From NCBI GenBank assembly GCA_963693085.1, contig OY856409.1:505071303-505135302 (forward strand): 64,000 bases of DNA, read 5' to 3'. The notes under the pieces are model-generated. The model saw nothing but the letters and a program-made list of their open reading frames with translations. It did not search any database and was not told the origin of the DNA. Of this stretch, positions 1 to 11,056 are shown piece by piece (within the stretch, counting starts at the first letter, position 1; each line of letters begins with the position of its first letter). The position numbers and the translations under genes are program-made. The stretch is from Alisma plantago-aquatica. Its lineage: Eukaryota; Streptophyta; Magnoliopsida; Alismatales; Alismataceae.

Positions 1-749
1 AAATTTGAGACTTTCCTTATTTCATTCTGATCATTCGATGGGATTGGTTGATCGACCAACTAGGTTACTCTAGTGGAAAACTCAGTTGACAAATTGACAA
101 TCAATTGATCCATTGGCCCTACCAATCCAATCACTCAATCAGACATTCTGGTCGCCCATATAGATAGGAAACCAACATGTTTATGGAAATTCTAACCTTT
201 TGTTTGATTGTAAAATTCAATTCCCTTATGCATCTGCATGTGTGCACCCAGTAGGTTCCTAATTACGTTGGTAGTGATGTTCAAAACAACTCAAGCAAAG
301 ATTGATGACTAGCCGCTCATCATTGCCAATGTAGTATTAGGAATGAGTTGGAGAAAAACTACAATAGGAAAAGTGACCAATGTTACAATTGTCATATAAA
401 CCCTTGGTCACATATATCCAGATTGAAATTTAGGAATTGAATGTCATCCTCTTAAAATTCAATCTATATGGTCCATGCCCTAGAGTAGAATATTAGAGAT
501 ATTATGATCTCAATATCATATATTGACTCACATGAAGATATCCATGCATTTCATGCTCTCGCTTATCAAGTGATAGGGACACCACTCACAATATTCTCCA
601 TCTGTCAAAGTCTACCCAATTAACACCTTTTTTGCAAATCATTTTTTAGAGCATGTAGGGCTAGTGTCAAGTCTCACAGAACAACATCTATTACCATAGT
701 CACTTTAGGTCTAAGGATCACAATCACCATGTCACACTAAGATATGACT

Positions 750-1345
750 CTAACATGTCATTACATTTACTTTTTGCAACTTAGAAATTTCTTCCATTTT
801 ATTTTTAATCTCTAACTTTTCTTGGTCTAGATTAGATAACAAACTATATCTTACTTTGAGAATAGCATCATAATCCAAATGAGTACATAAAATAGGTTGA
901 GTTTGAAGATCATTCATTTTAGCAAGAAATTCAACTTTTTCTTGAGAAAGAAGATCGTTATTGTTATCTAGGGAAATCAATTTGGTATGATAATCAATAA
1001 TAGAATCTTTCAAGGACTTATTTTCAGAAGAGAGATCATGTATTTTGGCATACATTTCATCATTGGTTTTTAAAGCCTTTTTCAATCTCCTTTTGCACTC
1101 AAAATACTTGTCATGGAGTTCTTCTACACTATTAACTAGTTATTCTTTAGATAAATCAAGAAGACTTACCTCATTTTCTTCTTCATCGGTTGTTGCAATG
1201 AAACAACTTACCTTTTCTTCTTTTCTCTCACTTGATTGTTCCCTTGTAGCTTTGTGGAACTTTTCTCCTTTCTTCTTCTTTGGATAATTGAATGTCTAGT
1301 GGCCTTTTACTTTACATTCAAAGCACCATCTACAATCTTGGTCAC
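750..1345 (-). pseudogene. Copia gag C-terminal fragment (zinc knuckle plus coiled coil)
   Basis: Gag packages retrotransposon RNA into cytoplasmic particles. On the minus strand from about 1345 the frame reads CFECKVKGH, then a stop where Trp or another residue is expected, and then TFNYPKKKK. This is a CCHC knuckle (CX2CX4HX4C) whose last Cys has become Tyr. The same frame continues with an acidic and Lys-rich linker, one further TAA near 1140, and a 111-residue tail with heptad-like Leu, Ile and Lys spacing (positions 1085-750) that predicts a coiled coil. The N-terminal gag domain is absent. Two nonsense changes and the lost Cys show it is dead. Identification as gag is firm, lineage less so. 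Confidence 0.65.
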
Positions 1346-1442
1346 TTGTTGAAGGTCAGTTCTCGTGCGTCCTTTCCATGTCGAAGTTGCTAGAAACACC
1401 ATCCCCATTACTTCAATACATGTTAGGGCTCCTTGAAGACCT

Positions 1443-1454
1443 GCTTTGATACCA
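1443..1454 (-). other. Primer binding site, initiator-Met tRNA type
   Basis: On the minus strand this reads TGGTATCAAAGC, one base from the usual plant copia PBS TGGTATCAGAGC, which pairs with the 3' end of initiator tRNA-Met. It directly abuts the LTR-like sequence to its right, whose end on this strand runs through a phrase rich in ggggg found at the same place in many plant copia LTRs. Confidence 0.6.
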
Positions 1455-1654
1455 AATTAAGAGATCTAGTGGGGGTGAATAGATTATTATAAAAAATTAA
1501 AGCCAATAGAATGAAAAATGCAAGCAACCAAATGAATATGGGATTTAGAGTGGTTCCGTCTAAGACGTCAGTCTACTACCTAGTTGTTTCCAACTAGGAT
1601 TTTGCAACAAATAATTTTATTACTTATCTGTTAGAACAAATTACAAAAGTACTT

Positions 1655-1890
1655 GTTGCAACTAATCCCTCTTCTTTAACGGCCACAGAAGAGCACATGC
1701 AAGCCTCTTCTTTGATGGAAGACGGAAGAGAACTGATATCCTCTTCTTTAACAGATGATGGAAGAGCATCAGAACAATACCTCTTCTTTAACAGACGATG
1801 AAAGAGCACCGCAACAATACCCCTTCTTTAATGGATGACAGAAGAGCACTAATATCCTCTTCTTTAATGGACGATGGAAGAACACCAATT
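1655..1890. repeat. Tandem repeat of about 30-36 bp inside the nested LTR
   Basis: About six imperfect copies of a unit containing cctcttctttaa, then a gacgatggaagagca-like part, follow one another. Units differ by small indels and point changes. Translated on the minus strand they give a recurring VKEE or IKEE motif, but this is a by-product of the repeat in LTR DNA and I do not regard it as a protein. The array lies in the middle of the LTR of the nested copia fragment. Confidence 0.75.
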
Positions 1891-3189
1891 TGAGAATACT
1901 CCTTCTTCTCGTACGTTCCTGGACAGCCTTCACTCCAAGAAGTAGTCCAAGAATAATACAATAAAGAAGATATAGAATGGTGAAAGAAAGAAACAAAATA
2001 CGTTCATAGGATATATAATTCTTCTCTTGTGGACAAGTGATGATGATCCATTCCAAAATAGTTTATGCAAAGTAGTATTTGGTAGAGAGGATAATATATC
2101 TAAAGTACGAGCTTAAACTTATAACGATAGAAACTTGAAGTACTAGACCTAAACTATTTGAGAAAGATGGAAAGTATGCTCTAGTATGTATCAAATGTTG
2201 TTGCAAATGTAATGTTCAAAGTTGTGTACAAAGCTGATGTATTAGGTACGCTAAGACTACTCCTATTTATAAGAAATGTTTACAAGTGGTTAGGGTACCT
2301 ATGAGTAGTCTCTAGAGTGTTCTACGTGGTCAATTAGCAATTCGTTCAAAATTAACTGGGTTGCAGCGGCTAATTTGATCGTTAATCAAAAGAGATTCCA
2401 GAACATTTCTCGGTCGACAAAATTGTCATCCAGATTGAATCTCTGTCCATAATATTGTCGACCATATAAAGTTTTGGGGTCAAATTTCACTAATGGCTGT
2501 GTGTCGGTTCATCTGCTCAGTCTAACGACTCTATTTCAGTCAAACTTTTCTTCGACCAAATTCTCGATCAACAAAACATAGTGAAAGAGATTTGCAATGT
2601 ATGTGAGGTCCTATTCATGACTCATATGAAACCTATCAACCTTAAAGTCTTCATGTGAGTCTAGGATAGGGTTTTGAGGACCATCATTTGTCCTTACAAC
2701 ATGTCTAAAGAAATATATAAATACATAGTACAACTTGATTTGCAAGTATCCAAAAATATAATTTCAAGGTCTTTATAATTGAATCTTGACTTAATTCCTT
2801 GATAATCTGAAATAGTTAATACACATGTTAGTAATACAATTATGGAAATATTTGCATCATCAAAATATGAGTGTGTGGAATATCTAAAAAGCCAACACAC
2901 TCATCATACGTGCTAGTCTTATGTATTATCATTGTCCTATTTTTTCCGCAATAGTAACATACTAGGGACATAACAAGAATGAATACTCTTATGTTATGTA
3001 TGATATCATGTTTAGGTCCTCAAACCAAATGATATTTCATCGAACAAAAACCTTTTAGGAAATTAATAGGTTTATTCATTATCTCAATATTGAAAAAAAA
3101 AGTATAAAATAGAACTACATTTTATCAATAATAATAAAACATATACAATCATCACAGGATGGCTGTTAGGGCACATTACCAATATTCTT

Positions 3190-4880
3190 CCAATTGTAAT
3201 AGATTCAATCACTAATAAACCTAATCCCAAGTGATCTAACATGAAAATTAGTCTTCTATTGTGAAAGTGATTTTGTCAAGTGATCAACAATGTTGCTTTA
3301 TATTGGTATTTCACAGATATTTATATCTCCTTGTTGTACTATATCTCATATGAGATGGTAACATGTGAGTATGTGTTTGGAATAGTGATGTCATATGGGT
3401 TCCTTAGCTAGTACAATAGCTCCATAGTTGAGACAACAACGCTCTACTATATTTTCAATGATTGAAACCACCCCAAGTTCACTAATGAACTACTTGATCC
3501 ATACTACTTCCTTTATTGCACAGAAGGAAGCAATGTTCTCATCCTCTATTGTGTATTCAACCGTTGTCTCTTTCTTTGAACTTGTCTTGCTTACAACTCC
3601 ACCGTTTAGGTAGAACATAAATCCTGACTGTGATCAGTAATCTTCCTTGTCATTTTGGAATCTTGCATCAATGTAACCTTTTGCAACTAACTTTCCACAC
3701 CTCCATAAAGTAGGAATTGATCCTTAGTTCTACTCAAGTACTCAAGGATGTTATTTACATCAATCTATTGACCATCACTTGGATGTGATGAGTACATATT
3801 CATCATGCTCAAAGAATACAAGATCGGGGAGCATACATATTATATCATAGATGATAGATCCAATTGTCGAGGAATATCTAATCTTACTCATGCATGCCCG
3901 CTCCTCAAAAGAATTGGGACATTGAGTCTTAGAGAGACTTATTCCATGAGACATGGGTAACTTTTCTCTATTAGAATTCTACACAGTAAACCTCATTAGC
4001 ACTTTGTCAATGTTTGTACTTTGTCTCAGGTCCAAGATGACTTCTAGATTTTTCTCTATATATATTGATTTCTATTATATAAGATGTTGTAGCTAAATCC
4101 TTCGATGAGAAGGCATTTCCTAACCATATTTTAACCAATTATAGAGTAGGTATGTCATCTCCCATAAATAGTATGTCATCTACATACAATATGAGAAATA
4201 CAATCATTCTCCTACCAACCTTCTCGTAAACACAATATTCATCTTCATTTTGGATAAATTCAAACTATTTGACTATCTCATTAAAAATGAAGATTCCAAC
4301 TCCAAGATCCTTGTGTCAATCTATAGAACCTTTTTAGCTTGCATAATTTGTCAACTTTGTTTGAAATGATAAAACCTCAGGTTGTATCATGCACAAATCC
4401 TCTAGAATATTCTCGTGAAGGCAAATAGTTTAACCATCATTTTCCAAATCTAATAGTCATGATACCCTACAATTAGAAGCATGCTCTTGAAGGATTTAAC
4501 CATGGCAATCAGTGAAAATATTTCATCATGGTCACACCTTGAACTTGTTTGGAACCTTTTACAACCAATCCCTTTATAGGTTTTTACATTACCATCCATG
4601 ATGTCTTCTTCTTGAAGACGTATCTATACCCTATGGGTTTTAATCCTTTAGGTGGATCCACCAAGGTCCATACATTGTCGGTATACATAGAATCCAACTC
4701 AGGTCTCATGGCTTCAAATCTTTCCTTATAAGTGGGTCCCTCAATAACATCATTGTAGGTTGTTGTCTCATCATCCTCAATGCTAGTACATCATCTTATT
4801 GTGTCACAAGAAATCCATATCTCTCTGTCTCAAGGTGTGTCCTACTAGACCTTCGAGGTTCTTGAGTTGCAATAGGGACT
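3190..4880 (-). pseudogene. Copia reverse transcriptase-RNase H remnant (element A)
   Basis: This is the 3' half of a copia pol gene, which copies element RNA into DNA. On the minus strand three hallmarks appear in order. Near 4700-4560 is the start of RT, with a segment reading EAMRPELDSMY and then VWTLVDPPKGLKPIG. Near 4190-4160 is the catalytic segment VFLILYVDDILFMG, with the YVDD active-site box intact. Near 3670-3560 is RNase H, with GYIDA-like, FQNDKED and SQSGFMFYLNGGVV-like text. Between them are frameshifts and stops, so no long frame survives. The same C-terminal part can be traced in element B at 17430-18000. Integrase and protease were not found to the right. It is a decayed remnant; the family call is confident. 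Confidence 0.8.
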
Positions 4881-4889
4881 TGAGGTTCC

Positions 4890-5588
4890 ACAACACTTTT
4901 TCTTTATCTCAATATTATTGTAATGACCACATTTGTGCTTAATTCGTAAACTAGGGTTTACCTGAATGATTACATGCTTGATTAGATTGAACATTGTTTA
5001 GACTTGATAAATGATAGTAGATCGATTGTGATGTTTAAAACCTAAGAAGAAAATCTAACTATGATTTTAGTTTGAAGAATTAGGGTTTGAGAAATGTAAA
5101 CCCTAATCGGCAAAAAATTAGGGTTTTGATAGTACATGAATATGGAATTTGATCAGGATAGAAATGTGGTAAATGAATTTTCATATTTTCTACAAATTTT
5201 TATTTAATAGAATTTTGGATATGATATGGACAACTCAATCATGCATATTGGAGAAACTTTTTAGAATATTTGAGTGTTATTTGAATGTGGTTCTCGGTCG
5301 AACTATACTTCGACCAAAATGCTGACAGAGTGCTTTTCAACAGTATAGTGTTTTATTTTTAATTATTTATTGGTAACTCCAAATCATCTGAAATATTAAA
5401 TAGAGATCGGAAACTCAATCATAAACAACATTAAATTTTCATAATTTTTGGATGCGTTTATACCTTATCAGTAGATGAATTACAATAATATTTTTAAGAC
5501 AAAAAATTCAGCTGAAATAAGAGAAAGTATAGTGAGGGGTCAATGTGCAATTGACCCAAGCAGATCAATTGCTCTATATGGTCAACCT
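4890..5588. other. Unassigned AT-rich segment between copia A and CACTA copy 1
   Basis: There is no recognisable coding sequence. A motif agggttt recurs (4970, 5090, 5125), and the end has phrases such as ttcgaccaaaatgctga and ggtaactccaaat that are reminiscent of gypsy LTRs. It replaces both the gag-integrase part expected for element A and the 5' part of CACTA copy 1, so it probably marks a deletion or a further insertion. The true source is unknown. Confidence 0.35.
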
Positions 5589-7320
5589 AACAATGTACGA
5601 TGGCCACACGGAGTGACAAATCTTTATTCAAGAATAAGTCAATATTTTGGGATCTTCCTTATTGGAGTTCTTTGGCAGTCAGGCATTGTATCGATGTCAT
5701 GCACGTTGAGAAAAATGTTTGTGATAGGGTCATCGGTACTCTGTTAAATATAGTAGGTAAGACTAAAGATGGGATAAAATCCATAATGGACCTATGTAAA
5801 ATGGAATATGGACAAAATTAATAGATGTAGTTCGTAGCGATCGGAGAACATACTTACCTCCTGCTTGTTACATGTTGTCTAGAAAGGAGAAGAAAGCTTT
5901 TTTGTGAATGCTTGGTAAATGTTAAGGTGCCACAGGGTTACTCATCCAACATCTGTAGATTGGTATCAATGAAAGATCTGAAGTTGATAGGTCTTAAATC
6001 TCATGATTGTCACACTCTAATGCAACAAATATTGCCCGTGGCAATTTGATCTATATTGCCGAAGCATGTAAGGTTTGAATCACCAGACTTTGTTTCTTTT
6101 TCAACTGTCTGTGCAGCAAAGTTATTGACCCTTATACTCTCGATAAATTGCAAACAGAAGTGGTTGTTACCCTATGTCAGCTTGAGATGTATTTTCCTCC
6201 TTCGTTCTTTGATATCATGGTACATCTTGTTGTTCACTTGACTAGGGAAGTGAAAATATTGGGACCAATTTTCTTGCATTGGATGTATCCCTTTGAACGA
6301 TACATGAGCATTTTTAAAGGTGATGTTCAAAATCGTTATCAGCCTGAAGGGAGTATTATTGAGGGTTATGTGGCGAGAGAGGTTATGGATTTTTGCAATG
6401 ACTTTCTGAGTGCTAATGACGCTCTTGTTAATGACAAAAATATTGAGGAGCATTTTGGCAAAGGAATTTTGGGATCACAGATGAAAGTAATCAGCTGTGA
6501 ATAGTTGGAACAAGGTCACTTGTATATTTTACACAACATCGATGAAGTGAGTGTTTATATCGAGGAACGTACCAATTTCATCAAGAGGCAATATCCTCGA
6601 GCCAATTCAATGTGGCTTGCTAGAGAGCATAACAAGACATTTATTAAGTGGTTTGAAGATAAAGTCTTATATCAACTATCTCAAACACCAAATAATCTTA
6701 CTGAAACTATCCAATGCCTCCCCTTTAAACCAAAATTGAATGTTATGTCTTATGAAGGGTTTGACATAAATAGATTCTCGTATTACACAAAGCGTCAAGA
6801 TGATAAGAGTGTCATCCAAAACAGTGGGGGTCACCCTTCAAGCGTCTTCCTTGTTTTTTGCAAGTGCAAAGGATAAGAGTCCACATGAAGCTAAATTGTC
6901 ATATTACAGTGTCATTGAAGACATATGGGAGTTTGACTATGTAGATTTCATAATTCCACTCTTTAAATGTAACTGGGTTGATAACACCAAAGGAGTTATA
7001 GTGGATGAATTGGGTTTTACATTAGTGAACTTTGAAAAGATTGGCGAGAAGGGTGAACCATTCATATTGGCATCACAAGCAAAACAAGTATTTTATATCG
7101 ATGATCCTGCAAATGATACATGGTCAGTTGTTCTTCATGGTAAAAGACAGTTCATTGAAGATCCTGTAGATGAAGAACAATACTATGATAAGTATGATGA
7201 CTCCAGTCCATTCTCAGTTGGGTTTCCAGTATACCACCAAATATTGAAGCTAATGATGACTTGTATGTGCGCGGAGATCACAATGAAGGATTGTTAATTG
7301 ATAAAAGATCGCAATATTAG
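5589..7320 (+). pseudogene. tnp2: tnp2-like CACTA transposase, 3' part, copy 1
   Basis: Tnp2 is the En/Spm-type transposase that acts on element ends in the nucleus. Surviving parts in order are the end of the Transposase_21 domain, with KSIFWDLPYWSSLAV and DVMHVEKNVCD (5630-5720); a DUF4218-type region, with LCQLEMYFPPSFFDI and WMYPFERYMSIFKG (6150-6330); and a DUF4216-type region, with YYTKRQDDKS, ECNWVDN-like FKCNWVDNTKGVIVDELGF and KQVFYIDDPANDTWSVVLHG (6780-7140). A lost base near 5810, a TAG at 6502, a frame change near 6835 and one near 7225 break it. None of these coincides with the stops of copy 2. The final TAG at 7318-7320 matches that of copy 2. Family assignment is very firm. Confidence 0.9.
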
Positions 7321-7361
7321 AGGCATACATGTTTATATTTTTTATATGTTTTATTTTTCTG

Positions 7362-7495
7362 AATGTGAACTTTACAATGTGAATGTGAACTTTACAATGT
7401 GAATTAGTTTACAATGTGAATGTGAACTTTACAATGTGAACTTTACAATGTGAATTACTTTACAATGCGAACTTTACAATCCTAATATGAACTTT
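7362..7495 (+). repeat. Short tandem repeat between tnp2 and the second gene
   Basis: A unit containing gaatgtgaactttacaat is repeated about six to seven times, with partial units and single-base changes. In CACTA copy 2 the matching place (32038-32058) holds only about one unit, so the array expanded in copy 1 or collapsed in copy 2. Confidence 0.85.
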
Positions 7496-8102
7496 CAGAT
7501 GGCTGAGCATTCATATGATGACTGTGATGACGATTACCGTGAGGGTGAGGACGTCAATGCGCTTCCTCACAATGTAAGTTTTAAAAGTATAACCTGCCTC
7601 ACATTTATAGTTATATCTTGTAAGTGTGTTTTTTTTGTCAAATTTTAGGTTGGTGATGTACCCCCTGAAGAAATTGGGGCACTTGATGAGAAAAAAAATT
7701 GAGAAAGTGAGGAGCATCACAATGATGAACAAGTTAATACAGCAAAGGGTCAATGGACCCAAACTAACTATGGATTTCGATCATGCAAGAAATCCAGTTA
7801 GAGTGAATTGTAACTCATTTATTTCATATCTTGGGGTTCTTACTCACAGCCATTGTAGTCCTATCTTTGAATCCTATCATAGAGTTCCTAAGGGGAAGAA
7901 AGACTTAATCTGTAAGGAACTATGTGTGAGTTATCATTATTTGCAATTCTATTTTTATAGATTATAGAAATTCTATTTTGTAGAATATATTTGATCTAGA
8001 TAAAAAGTTGCATCATAAATGCATGATGCAACACTGTGGGAGGGTCCTAAGGAACTATAGGAAAAATATCACCTGAGATTACATACGCAATGCTGAGAAG
8101 AG

Positions 8103-8199
8103 GTTCTTGATTGATTTCCAATTCTAGACATTGATCACTTTTTTACTAACTCTACACTAATAATTTTTGTTTGTATTCTCTTTAAAAAATAAATTTAAG
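8103..8199 (+). other. 97-bp intron-like insertion present only in copy 1
   Basis: Copy 1 reads gagaagag, then gttcttgattg through aaatttaag, then aagaaggcagcc. Copy 2 at 32753-32770 reads straight through from gataagag into gaagaagccaacc. The extra segment begins with GT, ends with AG and is AT-rich like the other introns of this gene. Removing it restores alignment to within one base. Confidence 0.6.
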
Positions 8200-9789
8200 A
8201 AGAAGGCAGCCCCTGATCAATGGAACTACCTGGACCCCAAAGACTGGGAGGAGTCTTTTACCCAAATAAAATGGATGAATTCAAGGTATTAAGTGTCACT
8301 CCCAATTTAATTAATATACATTCTTATGTATTCACCTATTCAAGATTAACCTTTAGTGTTACTAACCAAATCAATGTGCTTACTAACACGGCTATCAACG
8401 ATGCTCAAAGAGAAAGGCGTGCACTAAATGTGCATGACCACATAATGGGTCCAAGAGGCTATGCAGGTGTTCGCTAAAGACTACAGGTTGAGTATACTGC
8501 TGAGTCTACTACTCAGTCTACTGCTACTCAAGAGTCCTCTACTATTGGTCCCGCACCTCTGCCTCGCCATGCTATGTGGATAGATGGGAGGCAAAACAAG
8601 AAGGGAGATATAATGAAGCCCACAACTGCTGAGGAGGCTACAAAAAGGGTAAAATTCAACTCTTAGAGTAATCGATCGATATTGATTATTGTTATGTTTA
8701 CTTACCAATTTCTGTTGATGGTGATTAGCGGGAGTTGCACGATCATAGGAAGGAAGGCAAGTTCATCCATGAGGGCACAAGGGATGAGTTGATTGTTGCT
8801 CTGGGTAACCCAGAGCATCCTGGACGTGTTAGGGGTGCAGGAACTGGTGTGGGCATCAAAGCATTCTTTGGGCCATCCCAGTGCAAACCTATCCCAAAAT
8901 TGGGACTTTCACAAGTTGAGGTAACCTATTCTTTTTTTAGAATGTTATTGCGAAAGAGAATTCAATAATTGATTGCTAGCATTTCTTTTATCCATGTATA
9001 GACAGATGAATTAATTGAGTGGAAAGTCCAAGAGGCAATGGTGAAGTGGCATGTGTCTCAGACGGCCACTCAGATGATATATGTGAGATGTCACACTTCT
9101 ATTACTCCTACTATAGAGGTTGGGAGTAATCATGTAGACCCACCACCTAACACATCCTCTGTAAGTATTTTTATGGCATAGTAGCTAGTCTTTGCAGAGG
9201 TTGGGAGTTTGTGTATATATGCATATAACATTATTTACATCAATTTGTAGGGGTTGAAGCCATGCCATCTAAAACGTCAAGAATATGTCGTTGTATAGGT
9301 GTCAACTTATACACCCCTTCTAGGAGAAATGTTTCATGGGACTCCAGTACCAGATGGTGCGGTTCTTGTGAGCCTGATAAGTGTATTCCCCAAATGGAGG
9401 GATCTTACATTGTCATATGCCCACCCAGATTCTGAAATGCTTGGTGAGGCAGAAGGCAGAGTGATATTGTGGCCCAAAGCAGATGTTGTCTATAATAATA
9501 TTGTATGCTAAATTTACATTACATTAATTTGTTAGTGTGTATGTATATATGAGTCAATTGATATGAAATTATATATACAGGTCAAAAAGAAGACACCTGC
9601 TACATCTCGGCCTCCACCTCCACCTCCACCTCCTGAAGTACCAAGTTGGCTGCCAAAGGACCTACACGCCTCGTTAGGTCCTAATTGTAGGGGTATAGAA
9701 GATTGGATAGGCGAACATGATCCAAATTTCACTATAAATGTTACTATTCCAGAGGAAGCTACAGGTCAATCATATGATAACAATCTATT

Positions 9790-9900
9790 TATACAAGTTT
9801 TGCATACGTAATACAAGTTTTGCATATGTATTAATGCATACGTAATACAAGTTTTGCATATGTATTAATGCATATGTATTAATGCAGGACAATCATACGA
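9790..9900 (+). repeat. Local duplication of exon and intron text in the second gene, copy 1
   Basis: The exon phrase caatcatatgataacaat with tatttatacaag appears twice (about 9766-9798 and 9890-9922), separated by three or four short units of ttttgcatatgtattaatg. The spacer resembles the downstream intron at 10040-10075, which also ends in gttttgcag. Copy 2 has a single copy and no spacer. Confidence 0.7.
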
Positions 9901-11056
9901 TAACAAGATATTTATACAAGATATTTTGGAGTTGTTTCGTTATGATTGGTTGAACACATCTATGATAGAGTTGTGGATATGGTGAGATCTTGTTTATACA
10001 TCCATATACCTTGTTTTATATACGATGATCTGGTTTCTTATATATTAATGCATATGTAATACATGTTTTGCAGCCACTTACACACGATATGTACAGATTT
10101 TTCATTTCTCCATGTGGGATTTTTGGTTCCATCTTTGATTAGTCTTTTAGTTAAAAACCCTAGGTCAGTTACTTCATACTGCTGTGATGTTTTTAAATAT
10201 TTTGGTAAAAACAAGAAGACGGTGATAATAGCTCCATTCAATGTTGGGTAAGTTTACTTTTCTTATAGTTTGGACTTAAGAAAATTATATTTTTTTGTGA
10301 CTTTTGAGTTATTAATTTATAACTTTCTTACCTCTAGTGGTAAGCATTGGGAGTTACTAGTTATTGTCCCTGAGATGTTCAATGTCTATTATCTAGATCC
10401 TATGGGGAAGGAATTGAATATATATGGACACAGAATGAAAAAGCCATTATTCCCATGAGAAATATTTCATATTTTTGTATCTGTTAACATCTATTATTAC
10501 ATTACTATTTAATTATGCAATTTAATGTGTTACATTAACATGTAGGGTTTAACAAGAGTATGCCAAAGATGGAGGAAAGATCCCCAAGAAAAAGAACCAG
10601 CCACTAACTTGGCAGAATGTGAAAGTAATTTTATGACTCCAATGTATATATTATTTATGTGAATTGTGCTTATTTGTATTTTTCAATAATTTGTATGTTT
10701 CAATTTATAGTGTGCTACACAAGACAATGACTGGGCATGTGGATACTATGTGATGTGATTTATGAGCATAATTATCGAACATGTCGCAATGGAAATCGAT
10801 ACCATACATCAGGTATTATATGTAGTCTCATTAGATAATATGAAATATATCAATCTTATTATATATTATTAATTATATATATACGTCATTCTCTTTGCAG
10901 GTGTTTAAAACTAACTTCACTACAGGTTAAAAGTTATTAGATGTACATACTCCCTATACGATGGATGAGTTAAATGATGTAAGAGAACAATGGGCACAAG
11001 CCCTACAAATAGTGGGATTTTTTTAATATAATTGGGATGATGACGATGATGAATAA

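Larger units (their letters stand above)
758..2698 (-). mobile_element. Nested copia fragment of a second, SIRE-like lineage
   Basis: Read on the minus strand, this piece has an LTR-like segment (about 2698 down to 1455), a primer binding site ending TGGTATCAAAGC, and then the C-terminal half of a gag gene with a coiled coil. The PBS and the zinc knuckle are only about 100 bases apart, so the N-terminal part of gag is deleted, and no pol or second LTR follows. The heptamer acatgtc occurs on both sides (753-759 and 2699-2705), which fits a target duplication but could be chance because the 3' LTR is missing. It lies inside the LTR of copia element A, so it inserted later. The lineage name is an inference from the coiled-coil gag and the LTR style. 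Confidence 0.55.
1..3170 (-). mobile_element. Copia element A, remains of its 3' LTR (interrupted)
   Basis: This stretch aligns by eye with the LTRs of copia element B. Positions 200-760 resemble 16390-16990, with shared runs around the sequence reading atcaagtg and the phrase ggtctaagaatcacaatcac. Positions 2890-3060 resemble 17110-17260, where both have gggacataac followed by aatg and later ggtcctcaa. It is the LTR next to the 3' end of a minus-strand element, because an RT-RNase H remnant lies immediately to its right. The left end is outside the window. It is broken by a nested copia fragment at about 758-2698, and 2704-2880 does not align well with the other LTRs. Boundaries are approximate. 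Confidence 0.6.
7499..11056 (+). pseudogene. CACTA second gene: Transposase_24-like region plus Ulp1/C48 protease, copy 1
   Basis: Many plant CACTA elements carry a second gene with a Transposase_24 (Ptta/En/Spm) region, sometimes fused to a cysteine protease of the Ulp1 (C48) family that cleaves SUMO-like proteins. Likely exons here are 7499-7573 (acidic start, donor gtaagt), 7649-7925 (with MMNKLIQQRVNGPKL and SFISYLGVLTHSHC), 7984-8287 split by a 97-bp insertion, 8735-8920 (LGNPEHPGRVRGAGTG), and 9240-9505. The protease part has GKHWELLVIVP and YYLDPMG (10342-10410), then TQDNDWACGYYVM (10718-10755). This gives the His, Asp, Gln and Cys expected at a C48 active site. A stop replaces Arg after GYYVM, and a TAA at 11024 precedes the likely original stop at 11054-11056. 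It is decayed, but the family is clear. Confidence 0.8.

Noticed and set aside
1624..2056. Two minus-strand frames with KEE repeats
   Set aside because: They lie within LTR tandem repeats of the nested copia fragment and lack a conserved domain.
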